Of a DNA stretch of 64,000 nt, positions 45,976-52,603 are shown piece by piece. This DNA is from Aquimarina acroporae. GTDB lineage: Bacteria > Bacteroidota > Bacteroidia > Flavobacteriales > Flavobacteriaceae. Each line of letters starts with the position of its first letter. Position 1 is the first letter of the stretch. Under the pieces are notes generated by a model. That model saw only the letters and a program-made list of their open reading frames with translations. It ran no database searches and was not told the origin of the DNA. Both the position numbers and the translations under genes were made by a program. The stretch spans positions 1 to 64,000 of the forward strand of contig NZ_JALPRE010000020.1 of assembly GCF_023195925.1 (NCBI RefSeq), given 5' to 3'.

Positions 45976-46656
45976 ATGTTTATTATCTTCGGAACACGAG
46001 GACTAAAACACACCGTGAGTGAAAGTCCCGTTCTCACCAATTCATGCCCAAATTGTAACAATGGAAACCTAGTTAACAAGTTGTACCGCCGTTGGTTTAC
46101 TTTGTTTTTTATTCCTGTAATTCCATTAGATGTTGTAGATCGATTTTACCAATGCGATAGTTGTAAAAGTGCTTATAATGAAAATATAAAGACAATATTG
46201 CAGCGTTCTCAACAGGAGATTGATGAAAATCAAAAGAAGGCGAAACAAGTTTTTGGTCGAGCACTTGTCGCTTCTATGACCCATATGTCTATTATTGACA
46301 ATGATTTTGCTCCAGAAGAAGAGCGTGAAATTATGGATGCCATTGCCGGATTTCCTGAAATGAAGGAAGAACTAATGAGTATTCATAACCAGGTTAAGGA
46401 ACATGCTAATAAAGATAACCAGGTTTTTAATTATCTCAACGAAGCTAGAAATGCACTGTCTTCTGAGGCATTGATCAATATACTTGCTCAGGCAGCAGTG
46501 GTCCTGCTGGCCGATGGGTCTATAGAAAAAGAAGAAGAAAACTTAATGAAAGAATATCTGATTGCTTGTGGTCTTCCAAAAGAAATGTATCAGGCATTGA
46601 TCGATAAATTAAGACAAAAAGATATTTCAGAACTTAAAGAAGGACAATTAAATTAA
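45976..46656 (+). CDS. Zinc-ribbon protein with TerB-like helical C terminus
   Basis: A 226-residue protein; I use ATG 45976 (MFIIFGTRGLKHTVSESP), not the longer frame from 45919. The N terminus contains a rubredoxin/zinc-ribbon motif: CPNCNNGNL and FYQCDSCKSAY form two CxxC knuckles around a hydrophobic membrane-like stretch RWFTLFFIPVIPLDVV. The C-terminal half is helical with AAVVLLADGSIEKEEENLMKEYLIACGLP, like TerB domains (Asp/Glu-rich). The role is unknown; it may be a membrane-bound sensor. A terminator follows 25 bases after its stop. Confidence 0.78.
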   Translation: MFIIFGTRGLKHTVSESPVLTNSCPNCNNGNLVNKLYRRWFTLFFIPVIPLDVVDRFYQCDSCKSAYNENIKTILQRSQQEIDENQKKAKQVFGRALVASMTHMSIIDNDFAPEEEREIMDAIAGFPEMKEELMSIHNQVKEHANKDNQVFNYLNEARNALSSEALINILAQAAVVLLADGSIEKEEENLMKEYLIACGLPKEMYQALIDKLRQKDISELKEGQLN

Positions 46657-46681
46657 AGGCTAATTCATAAAGTTTAATTGC

Positions 46682-46717
46682 AAAAAGCAGCTAATGTTGA
46701 TTAGCTGCTTTTTTTCT
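46682..46717 (+). terminator. Terminator of the zinc-ribbon gene
   Basis: AAAAAGCAGCTAA (46682-46694) pairs with TTAGCTGCTTTTT (46701-46713) around TGTTGA, followed by further T. It lies 25 bases downstream of the stop at 46656. Confidence 0.88.
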
Positions 46718-46815
46718 GAACTTGTTTATTACAGTTAAATATATACCTTTGTAAAGGTTCTGGTGAATACCATACTCCATAGTTTTTGAATTGAAGTTTA
46801 ATTTTAAAACTATGA

Positions 46816-47112
46816 ATGATGAATTGGAAAATTCAAAAACTATTGAATGGTGAGACAATCGTCTCCAAGGAGCCTGGTAATTCGATGTTACCTATACTGA
46901 AATCAAAACAACCTGTAATATTAAAGCCTATAGATTGGCAAGACTGTGAAACAGGAGATATTGTGTTTTGTAAAGTAAGAGGAAACTGTTTTACGCATTT
47001 GGTAAAAGGAAAAAATGCGAAACGAGGATTACTGATCGGTAATAACCGGGGTCACCTAAACGGATGGACCAAAAATGTATATGGTAAGGTAGTTAAAATC
47101 CTTCCCTTGTAA
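46816..47112 (+). CDS. Small S24/S26 peptidase-like domain protein
   Basis: A 98-residue protein made of a single peptidase core of the LexA/signal-peptidase superfamily. The Ser motif appears as EPGNSMLPIL (nucleophile Ser), followed by ETGDIVFCKVRG, and THLVKG where the general base (Lys in bacterial, His in the ER/archaeal type) is expected. NVYGKVVKIL at the end matches the closing strand of the fold. No helix-turn-helix and no transmembrane anchor are present, so it is neither a full repressor nor a classical signal peptidase. It could be a stand-alone domain or a relic. A hairpin terminator follows it. Confidence 0.7.
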   Translation: MMNWKIQKLLNGETIVSKEPGNSMLPILKSKQPVILKPIDWQDCETGDIVFCKVRGNCFTHLVKGKNAKRGLLIGNNRGHLNGWTKNVYGKVVKILPL

Positions 47113-47119
47113 TAAATGT

Positions 47120-47140
47120 AGCGCTATAAGCGCTTTTTTT
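47120..47140 (+). terminator. Short hairpin terminator
   Basis: AGCGCT (47120-47125) pairs with AGCGCT (47129-47134) around ATA, then a T-run to 47140. It is 8 bases past the S24/S26-like gene stop. Confidence 0.7.
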
Positions 47141-47201
47141 GTTGGTAATAGTGAGCTTTCCACATTAAGATTAATGCAATTTGAGGTGCATGGTTTTTTT
47201 A

Positions 47202-47246
47202 TTCAAAATATAAGTTCCCTCATTCAAAAGTATCGTTCCCTAATTC
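47202..47246 (+). promoter_or_regulatory. Tandem direct repeat, possible activator site (LytTR-like)
   Basis: Two copies of about 21 bases lie head to tail: GTTCCCTCATTC at 47214-47225 and GTTCCCTAATTC at 47235-47246, exactly 21 bp apart (two helix turns), each preceded by TTCAAAA. The second repeat ends 5 bases before the -33 element of the promoter described next. Paired direct repeats at this spacing upstream of a promoter are typical of LytTR-type activators. The identity of the protein is not known from this window. Confidence 0.55.
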
Positions 47247-47251
47247 TTCAT

Positions 47252-47281
47252 TTTGTAACATATAAAAACGAAGTAAGTTTA
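47252..47281 (+). promoter_or_regulatory. Probable promoter of a short transcript
   Basis: TTTG (47252-47255), an 18-base spacer, then TAAGTTTA (47274-47281), which matches TAnnTTTG at 7 of 8 positions. It directly follows two direct repeats. The expected start is about 47286-47289. Confidence 0.55.
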
Positions 47282-47287
47282 TATAAA

Positions 47288-47400
47288 TGTTAAACGCAAT
47301 AATTGGTGTTTAGGTTGGTTAGTTGTATGAAACAGGCGGGGCAATGGGGTAGTCGCGTCTGTTTTTGTAAAAAAAAAGAGCTTCATATCGAAGCTCTTTT
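47288..47400 (+). ncRNA. Candidate small RNA, ended by a hairpin terminator
   Basis: Between the promoter at 47252-47281 and the terminator at 47373-47400 lie about 100 bases with no convincing protein. The middle can form a stem from ACAGGCG and CGTCTGT, with a G-rich loop (GGCAATGGGGTAGTCG). A short reading frame starting with MLNAIIGV ends after eight codons. Read as an RNA gene it has its own regulated promoter, structure and terminator, but the extent and function are predicted, not proven. Confidence 0.42.
47373..47400. terminator. Strong hairpin terminator, usable both ways
   Basis: AAAGAGCTTC (47375-47384) pairs with GAAGCTCTTT (47390-47399) around ATATC, with T5 on the plus side and a run of nine T on the minus strand. 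It closes the candidate RNA on the plus strand and could also end a minus-strand transcript coming from about 47500. Confidence 0.8.
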
Positions 47401-47734
47401 TCAGGTTAAAAGTAGAGTACAGTCAGTCATTACTCTTCTTTATTGGGGTCAAACCACACCCCCTGAGTGTTTGCATACACAGTTTTGGTTGGGTTATTTA
47501 TGATTAGTTAGTATGTAGTTGTTACAACCCTATATGCTTTAGAATAGAAGAAATAATTGTTCCATATTTCTTTTAAAAGTATAAATAATTGATAGTCAAA
47601 ATTTTATGATAAATCTGACATATGTGTGCCATAATATGTTGTAGATAAAATGTGGTTTATTGTAGATTTACTACACAATTAGATTTGGTAGTAAGGCTTT
47701 TATGCTATTTAAGATTTAATTTATTATGATAATT
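47401..47734 (-). other. Gene-poor gap with possible 17-codon minus-strand ORF
   Basis: The region from the hairpin to the aldo/keto reductase promoter has no long gene. On the minus strand, ATG at 47476 to TGA at 47423 encodes MQTLRGCGLTPIKKSND, preceded by AACCCAACCAAAACTG and followed by the nine-T terminator. The coding stretch contains a GC-rich segment GGGGGTGTGG that can pair with CCCC nearby. This could be a leader peptide or a small RNA. The remaining bases (47500-47734) are AT-rich with nothing I can name. Confidence 0.25.
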
Positions 47735-47769
47735 TTTGCAATAGTTTATCCTAAGAGTTTCTACTTTTG
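47735..47769 (+). promoter_or_regulatory. Probable promoter of the aldo/keto reductase gene
   Basis: TTTG (47735-47738) and a perfect TACTTTTG (47762-47769) are 23 bases apart, at the upper limit of the Bacteroidota spacer. The start codon of the next gene lies 38 bases downstream. Confidence 0.55.
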
Positions 47770-47806
47770 ACCTCATTAATCGACTAAATTACTAGACTAA
47801 ACATAA

Positions 47807-48838
47807 ATGAAGTATACTACCTTACCCAACACAGATATTAAAGTAAGTAAAATATGCCTTGGGAGTATGACCTGGGGAGAGCAAAATACAGAGCAAGAGG
47901 GACATGATCAGTTAGACTATGCTATTGACCAGGGAGTGAACTTTATAGATACAGCCGAATTGTATTCTGTACCTGCTAATAAAGATACCCAGGGTAGTAC
48001 AGAGCGTATTATTGGGAGTTGGTTAAAGAAAACAGGGAAACGTGAAGACGTTGTTATTGCAACCAAAATTGTAGGGCCAAGAGAATTTGTAAAACATATT
48101 CGAACAGGAGGGTTTACCAAAGCCGAATTTGCAGATGCTATTCATAAAAGTTTAGATCGTTTACAAACCGATTATATAGACCTTTATCAGTTACATTGGC
48201 CTGAAAGAAATACCAATTTCTTTGGAGTGAGAGGTTATATTCATGATAAGGAAGAGCAGTGGAAAGATAATTTTGCTGAAATTCTAAACGCGCTCGAGGG
48301 GTTTGTAAAAGAAGGTAAAATTAGACAAGTAGGAGTTTCTAATGAAACTGCTTATGGCGTAATGAGATACAGTGAAGAAGCGCGAAAAGGGGCTCCTAAA
48401 ATGATTACTGTTCAAAACCCATATAATTTACTAAACAGAAAAGATGAAATTGGCCTTACAGAAGTGCTTCATCGAGAAAATGTGGGTCATTTACCGTATT
48501 CCCCTCTTGGATTTGGTCAGTTAACCGGAAAATATTTAGAAGAAATGCCCAAGGACGGTAGGGTAACGTTGTTCCCGCAATTTTCAAGATATCATAATGA
48601 AAAGTCGTTCGAAGCAACCAGAGCTTATAATGAAATAGCCAAAAAACATGGTATTAGTTTAACTCAAATGGCATTATCATTTGTAAATGATCGTCCATTT
48701 GTTACTAGTAATATTATAGGGGCTACAAACCTTACTCAATTAAAGGAAAACATAGATAGTATTAACCTTACGCTTTCTAAAGAGATTTTAAAAGAGATAG
48801 AAGAGGTGCATGAGAACAATCCTAATCCCGCGCCGTAG
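47807..48838 (+). CDS. Aldo/keto reductase, Tas-like
   Basis: A 343-residue NADP(H)-dependent oxidoreductase with TIM-barrel fold. The active-site tetrad shows in IDTAELYS (Asp, Tyr), VVIATKIVGP (Lys) and IDLYQLHWPER (His). The cofactor-binding loop appears as LPYSPLGFGQLTGKYL and the C-terminal VTSNIIGATNLTQLKENIDSI. The substrate loop with SVPANKDTQGSTERIIGSWL, the GVRGYIHDKEEQWKDNF insertion and the QNPYNLLNR block match the Tas branch. The physiological substrate is not known. It has its own promoter and stands before a separate gene pair of unknown function. Confidence 0.92.
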   Translation: MKYTTLPNTDIKVSKICLGSMTWGEQNTEQEGHDQLDYAIDQGVNFIDTAELYSVPANKDTQGSTERIIGSWLKKTGKREDVVIATKIVGPREFVKHIRTGGFTKAEFADAIHKSLDRLQTDYIDLYQLHWPERNTNFFGVRGYIHDKEEQWKDNFAEILNALEGFVKEGKIRQVGVSNETAYGVMRYSEEARKGAPKMITVQNPYNLLNRKDEIGLTEVLHRENVGHLPYSPLGFGQLTGKYLEEMPKDGRVTLFPQFSRYHNEKSFEATRAYNEIAKKHGISLTQMALSFVNDRPFVTSNIIGATNLTQLKENIDSINLTLSKEILKEIEEVHENNPNPAP

Positions 48839-48860
48839 CGGATTATTTTTATATAGCAAA

Positions 48861-48875
48861 TATGGCTAAGCCATA
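48861..48875. repeat. Short inverted repeat downstream of the aldo/keto reductase
   Basis: TATGGCT-A-AGCCATA is a 7-bp inverted repeat with one central base, followed 17 bases later by a T-run (48888-48893). It may be a weak terminator or an operator; neither is firm. Confidence 0.35.
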
Positions 48876-48993
48876 AATATTTTGAGGTTTTTTGATTCGT
48901 CTTTTTTGATCTTTATTTGTACTTTCGACTTCGATTTACATCAGTCCTACCCAATTATTAGTTTATTTACAAATCTTTAAAATCATTCAAGTT

Positions 48994-50442
48994 ATGATGA
49001 ACAAAAAATTGGGGAAATTAATTTATTTTTTAGCTGTTTTATTTCTGGGTATTACTATAAGTTGAGAGAAAGATTCTCAGGATATTCAATTAACTCCTAT
49101 TCAAATACTCGAAAAAGAATTTTCTTTTGATCAATTTGAAAATTCTGTTGAAATAGAAAAAGATGAATTGCTTATCGATTGGTCTTCTTATACAATCAAT
49201 AAAATAGGAGGAGATTTATTTTATGAATTTTTAATTGAGAAAAAATATTTTTCTCAACCTTCTGTACATGGTTATACATCATCTGTTTACAGATTAATTG
49301 CTCGTTTTATCACTAATGATGAACCAGAGTTTTATATTGTGGAACTACTACCCAGGGTAGACAGTGAAAATATTAATTTATTTTATACAAGTGTGGAAGA
49401 CTTTTCTGGTATGGCATACATTTATAATAGTAAAGGCCAGAAAGTGAGTATAGAGTCTTATGAAAATGGTGTTTTGCAAACAAAACGGCTAGATGGTTCT
49501 GTTCGTGACCTAATTACAAGAATACCTCAAAAATGTGATGTTCTTGAAGGCTTAGAGCCTACTAGTAATTGTGGTGGCGGTGGTGGTTGTACTACATCAA
49601 GTGTTGTGGTACAACGTTGGACATATTGGTATGATGTAGAGGTAGATACACAAACGGGAGCTATAGTTTCTGCTAGATATTCACATAGACAATATAGGGG
49701 TTCTTATGTAAAGCAAGTAACAACATGTAGTGGATCTGCTGGTAGTCAGGGAAATGCAATTGATAAAACAATTATACCGGTATCCTCGGATGGTGAAGTG
49801 TTAAATTTAATTACAGAATTTTTAATAATTAAAGACGCAAGTTTTAAGAACTCGAAAGCGGATTGCGTCTATGAGATTTTAAAAGAGTCTAACGGAGATT
49901 TATTTAAATCTACAATTGGCAAATTTATTGATGACCCTAAATATGCTTTAACCTTTAAAATAGGAAATTGTGTTAGCAGCGATGATGCATGCACAGATGG
50001 TAGCAAAATAGGAACAACGGGAGAGTTATCTATTATTATAGAAAACACCAACGCAAATTCAATAAACACCGCAGCTATGATACTTCATGAGGGAATTCAT
50101 GCGGAGTTGTTTCGATTTGTAGATCAAGCACATAATGGTGATGTAGACCCAAATGATAGGCCAAGGTTATTCGAATTATATAATTATTATCAAAGAGATC
50201 TAAGAACTATGGATAGCAATGCGCAACATGTGTATATGGTTGAAAATTATGTAGTTCCAATTGCAAAAGCAATGAGGGAGCTTGATAATAATAAATATTC
50301 ATTAGACTATTATATGGGATTTGGTTGGGATGGATTACGTGCATATGATTATTTTGGAAAACTTTCGAGTACGGATAGTGATAGATTTTATCAATTACAA
50401 AATACGGTAGTAAGAAATACTAGTTTTAAAAATTGTGATTAA
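48994..50442 (+). pseudogene. Lipoprotein gene with in-frame TGA at the lipobox cysteine; HExxH metallopeptidase-like
   Basis: The reading frame from ATG 48994 encodes a lipoprotein-type signal MMNKKLGKLIYFLAVLFLGITIS, then TGA at 49063-49065, then continues open to 50442 (EKDSQDIQLTPIQILEK...). A cysteine codon (TGT or TGC) at that spot would make a lipobox (ITIS-C-EKD). The rest (about 458 residues) contains CGGGGGCTTSS around 190-200 and HEGIH at 50086-50100 (residue about 365), an HExxH zinc-protease motif followed by helices. The downstream part has no ATG near its beginning; the first usable start is TTG 49168. Possible readings are a recent nonsense mutation, a sequencing error, or re-start without a signal. 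The neighbour downstream is a lipoprotein gene 1 base after its stop. Confidence 0.6.
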
Positions 50443-50443
50443 A

Positions 50444-51073
50444 ATGAAAAAAAATATAATTTTCATATTAGCAGCCCTATTAGTTGTGAGCTGCAATACA
50501 TCTGTTAAAAGCAAAGTAGGTGAAAATTTGATTTCAGATTTGTCATTCAATTCTTGTTACAATGATGTAGCTGAATCCTATGAATTTGATTTAGATAGCT
50601 TGGAGAATTTTGGAAGTTTAATACAAAATTTGGATCGTATAACCTGCGAAAATCAAAAACCTGTTATTGGTTTTAACATTAACAACTCAAGGTATAGAAT
50701 ATCCCCATGTCATTCTTGTCCTGATAATCGTATAATATTTTGTTCGAAACAACGAAATGAACTTTATATAAAAAAGGATAGTGTTAGAGTTGACAATTTT
50801 ACCGCATTTCCAATAGATAGTTTAAAGCAAATACTTAGAAAGCATATTTTAAATGAGAAAAATGAATCAAAATATTCAGAATCTCCAAAAAAAGCTTTTG
50901 TAAGTATTAGTACAAATAGTAATGAGAGTATTAATACTATCAAAAATATATTATTAGAAATTGGAGAGGAATTTGTGGAAATCAAGAAAGATTATAAAGA
51001 TTCATTGTACTTAAGCGTTCAATTTAAGACAAACTTTGCTTTTGATTTATCACCTCCTCCATCTACCAAATAA
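50444..51073 (+). CDS. Lipoprotein of unknown function next to the interrupted metallopeptidase-like gene
   Basis: A 209-residue lipoprotein starting at ATG 50444: MKKNIIFILAALLVVSC (Cys17), rather than at the upstream GTG. The mature part has Ser/Asn-rich stretches and a CHSCPDNR motif (three nearby cysteines counting the FCSKQ that follows), then a mixed helical tail KNILLEIGEEFVEIKKDYKDSLYLSVQFKTNFAF. I recognise no family. It directly follows the TGA-interrupted gene (1 base between stop and start), so the two are one transcript and may be functional partners. A hairpin terminator follows within 15 bases. Confidence 0.7.
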   Translation: MKKNIIFILAALLVVSCNTSVKSKVGENLISDLSFNSCYNDVAESYEFDLDSLENFGSLIQNLDRITCENQKPVIGFNINNSRYRISPCHSCPDNRIIFCSKQRNELYIKKDSVRVDNFTAFPIDSLKQILRKHILNEKNESKYSESPKKAFVSISTNSNESINTIKNILLEIGEEFVEIKKDYKDSLYLSVQFKTNFAFDLSPPPSTK

Positions 51074-51087
51074 AAAAAGTCAATTTT

Positions 51088-51123
51088 AAAAAACCTCATA
51101 TATTTTTTATGTGAGGTTTTTTT
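51088..51123. terminator. Bidirectional terminator
   Basis: CCTCATA (51094-51100) pairs with TGTGAGG (51110-51116) including one G-U pair, extended by A6 on the left and T7 on the right. It separates the lipoprotein gene from the converging radA gene, whose stop codon lies inside the T-run. Confidence 0.8.
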
Positions 51124-52489
51124 ACCCAAACAAATACTCTGCAACATCCTCAATTTTAGATACCAGTTGTACCTTTATTTTGGAGTTTGGCAACGATATT
51201 TTGTTGTATTTGGATACAAAAATGGTAGAGAAACCTAGTTTTTCTGCCTCTTGTATGCGTTGTTCTACCCTTGTGACGGGTCGTATTTCTCCTGCAAGTC
51301 CTACTTCGGCAGCAAAACAGTAGTCTTTAGGAATTGGGATATCCTCACTAGATGATAAAATCGATGCTACTACTGCAAGGTCAATAGCGGGGTCATCTAC
51401 TGTAATACCTCCGGTAATATTTAAGAATACGTCTTTAGCTCCTAGTCTAAAACCTGCACGTTTTTCGAGTACAGCGAGGATCATATTTAATCGCTTCAGA
51501 TTATACCCTGTAGCGCTTCGTTGTGGGGTTCCGTAAACTGCGGTGCTTACCAATGCTTGTATTTCGATCATTAGCGGGCGCATGCCTTCTAAGGTTGAGG
51601 CTATGGCAGTACCACTTAGATCTTCATCTTTTTTTGATATTAGGATTTCGCTTGGATTGTTTACCTCCCGCAATCCGCTGCCTTGCATTTCATAAATCCC
51701 AAGCTCAGATGTTGATCCAAAACGATTTTTTAAAGCACGTAAAATTCTGTAGACATGATTACGATCTCCTTCAAATTGAAGTACGGTATCGACCATGTGT
51801 TCCAATATTTTTGGTCCGGCAATATTGCCGTCTTTAGTAATATGGCCTATTAAAATAACAGGAGTAGCGGTTTCCTTTGCAAATTTGATAAGCTCTGTAG
51901 TACATTCTCGTATTTGCGATATACTCCCAGCACTACTTTCAATATAATCACTGTGCAAGGTTTGTATAGAATCTATAATGACAATATCGGGTTCTGTGGC
52001 TTCTATTTGCCTAAAAATATTTTGAGTTTTGGTTTCGGTTAGGATAAGACAATTATCAGTTTTAGAGTGAATACGTTCTGCCCGCATTTTGATTTGTTTC
52101 TGGCTTTCTTCTCCAGAAACATATAGAGTTTTGTAAGGGAGCTTAAGACTAATTTGCAATAATAATGTGCTTTTTCCAATACCTGGCTCTCCTCCCAAAA
52201 GGGTTAATGAACCGGGAACTAATCCGCCCCCAAGTACTCTGTTTAATTCAGAATCGTCTGTGTTATACCTTGCTTCTTTACTAGTATCGATTTCTGAAAT
52301 ACGAAGAGGCTTTGCAATTGTTTTTTGAGTTGGAGCTGAAGTAGCATTTTTCCAGTCCTTTTTTTCTGCTTTTTGTACGACTTCCTCGGCAATCGTATTC
52401 CATGCTTTGCAAGAAGTACATTGTCCTTGCCATTTTGCATATTGAGCACCGCAGTTTTGACAGAAAAAAACAGTTTTGGTTTTGGCCAT
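51122..52489 (-). CDS. radA: DNA repair protein RadA
   Basis: A RecA-like ATPase that helps branch migration of recombination intermediates. 455 residues from ATG 52489 (a TTG two codons upstream is possible). Complete layout: an N-terminal C4 zinc finger (FFCQNCGAQYAKWQGQCTSC), Walker A GGEPGIGKSTLLLQ, Walker B region PDIVIIDSIQT, the RadA-specific KNRFG motif in LRALKNRFGSTSELGIYEM and a Lon-like C-terminal domain (GTPQRSATGYNLKRLNMILAVLEKR, DPAIDLAVVASILSS). It lies downstream of the alpha/beta hydrolase-fold gene, separated by a terminator. Confidence 0.97.
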   Translation of the reverse strand: MAKTKTVFFCQNCGAQYAKWQGQCTSCKAWNTIAEEVVQKAEKKDWKNATSAPTQKTIAKPLRISEIDTSKEARYNTDDSELNRVLGGGLVPGSLTLLGGEPGIGKSTLLLQISLKLPYKTLYVSGEESQKQIKMRAERIHSKTDNCLILTETKTQNIFRQIEATEPDIVIIDSIQTLHSDYIESSAGSISQIRECTTELIKFAKETATPVILIGHITKDGNIAGPKILEHMVDTVLQFEGDRNHVYRILRALKNRFGSTSELGIYEMQGSGLREVNNPSEILISKKDEDLSGTAIASTLEGMRPLMIEIQALVSTAVYGTPQRSATGYNLKRLNMILAVLEKRAGFRLGAKDVFLNITGGITVDDPAIDLAVVASILSSSEDIPIPKDYCFAAEVGLAGEIRPVTRVEQRIQEAEKLGFSTIFVSKYNKISLPNSKIKVQLVSKIEDVAEYLFG

Positions 52490-52543
52490 ATTCAAAAAGA
52501 TGAGGTGTAAAAATACTACTATTTGATTTTAAATGAAGCGTCT

Positions 52544-52578
52544 TAAAAATAAAAAGGACCCTTTTTTAGGATCCTTTT
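52544..52578 (-). terminator. Terminator of the pan/flippase/hydrolase-fold transcript
   Basis: On the minus strand AAAAGGATCC (52578-52569) pairs with GGGTCCTTTT (52561-52552) with one G-U pair and a TAAAAAA loop, followed by TATTTTT. It lies 26 bases past the stop of the minus-strand gene ending at 52604. Confidence 0.78.
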
Positions 52579-52603
52579 CGAATATGTTACTGGAGATAGT
52601 AAT

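Noticed and set aside
47303..47503. 66-codon plus-strand reading frame over the small-RNA region
   Set aside because: It runs straight through a strong hairpin terminator, its residue pattern is not protein-like and its start is not near a better translation signal. An RNA gene explains the region better.
48861..48875. Inverted repeat TATGGCT-A-AGCCATA as the firm terminator of the aldo/keto reductase
   Set aside because: The loop is a single base and the T-run is 12 bases away, so it does not form a standard terminator; listed only as a repeat.
49060..49080. Selenocysteine at the in-frame TGA
   Set aside because: A lipobox selenocysteine is unknown to me, and the 5-bp hairpin overlaps the codon rather than following it at the usual distance. 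A mutation of Cys to stop is simpler.
48994..49168. Recoded TGA (TGA read as an amino acid throughout)
   Set aside because: TGA is used as a normal stop elsewhere (for example at 43497-43499), and no other internal TGA appears in the core genes.
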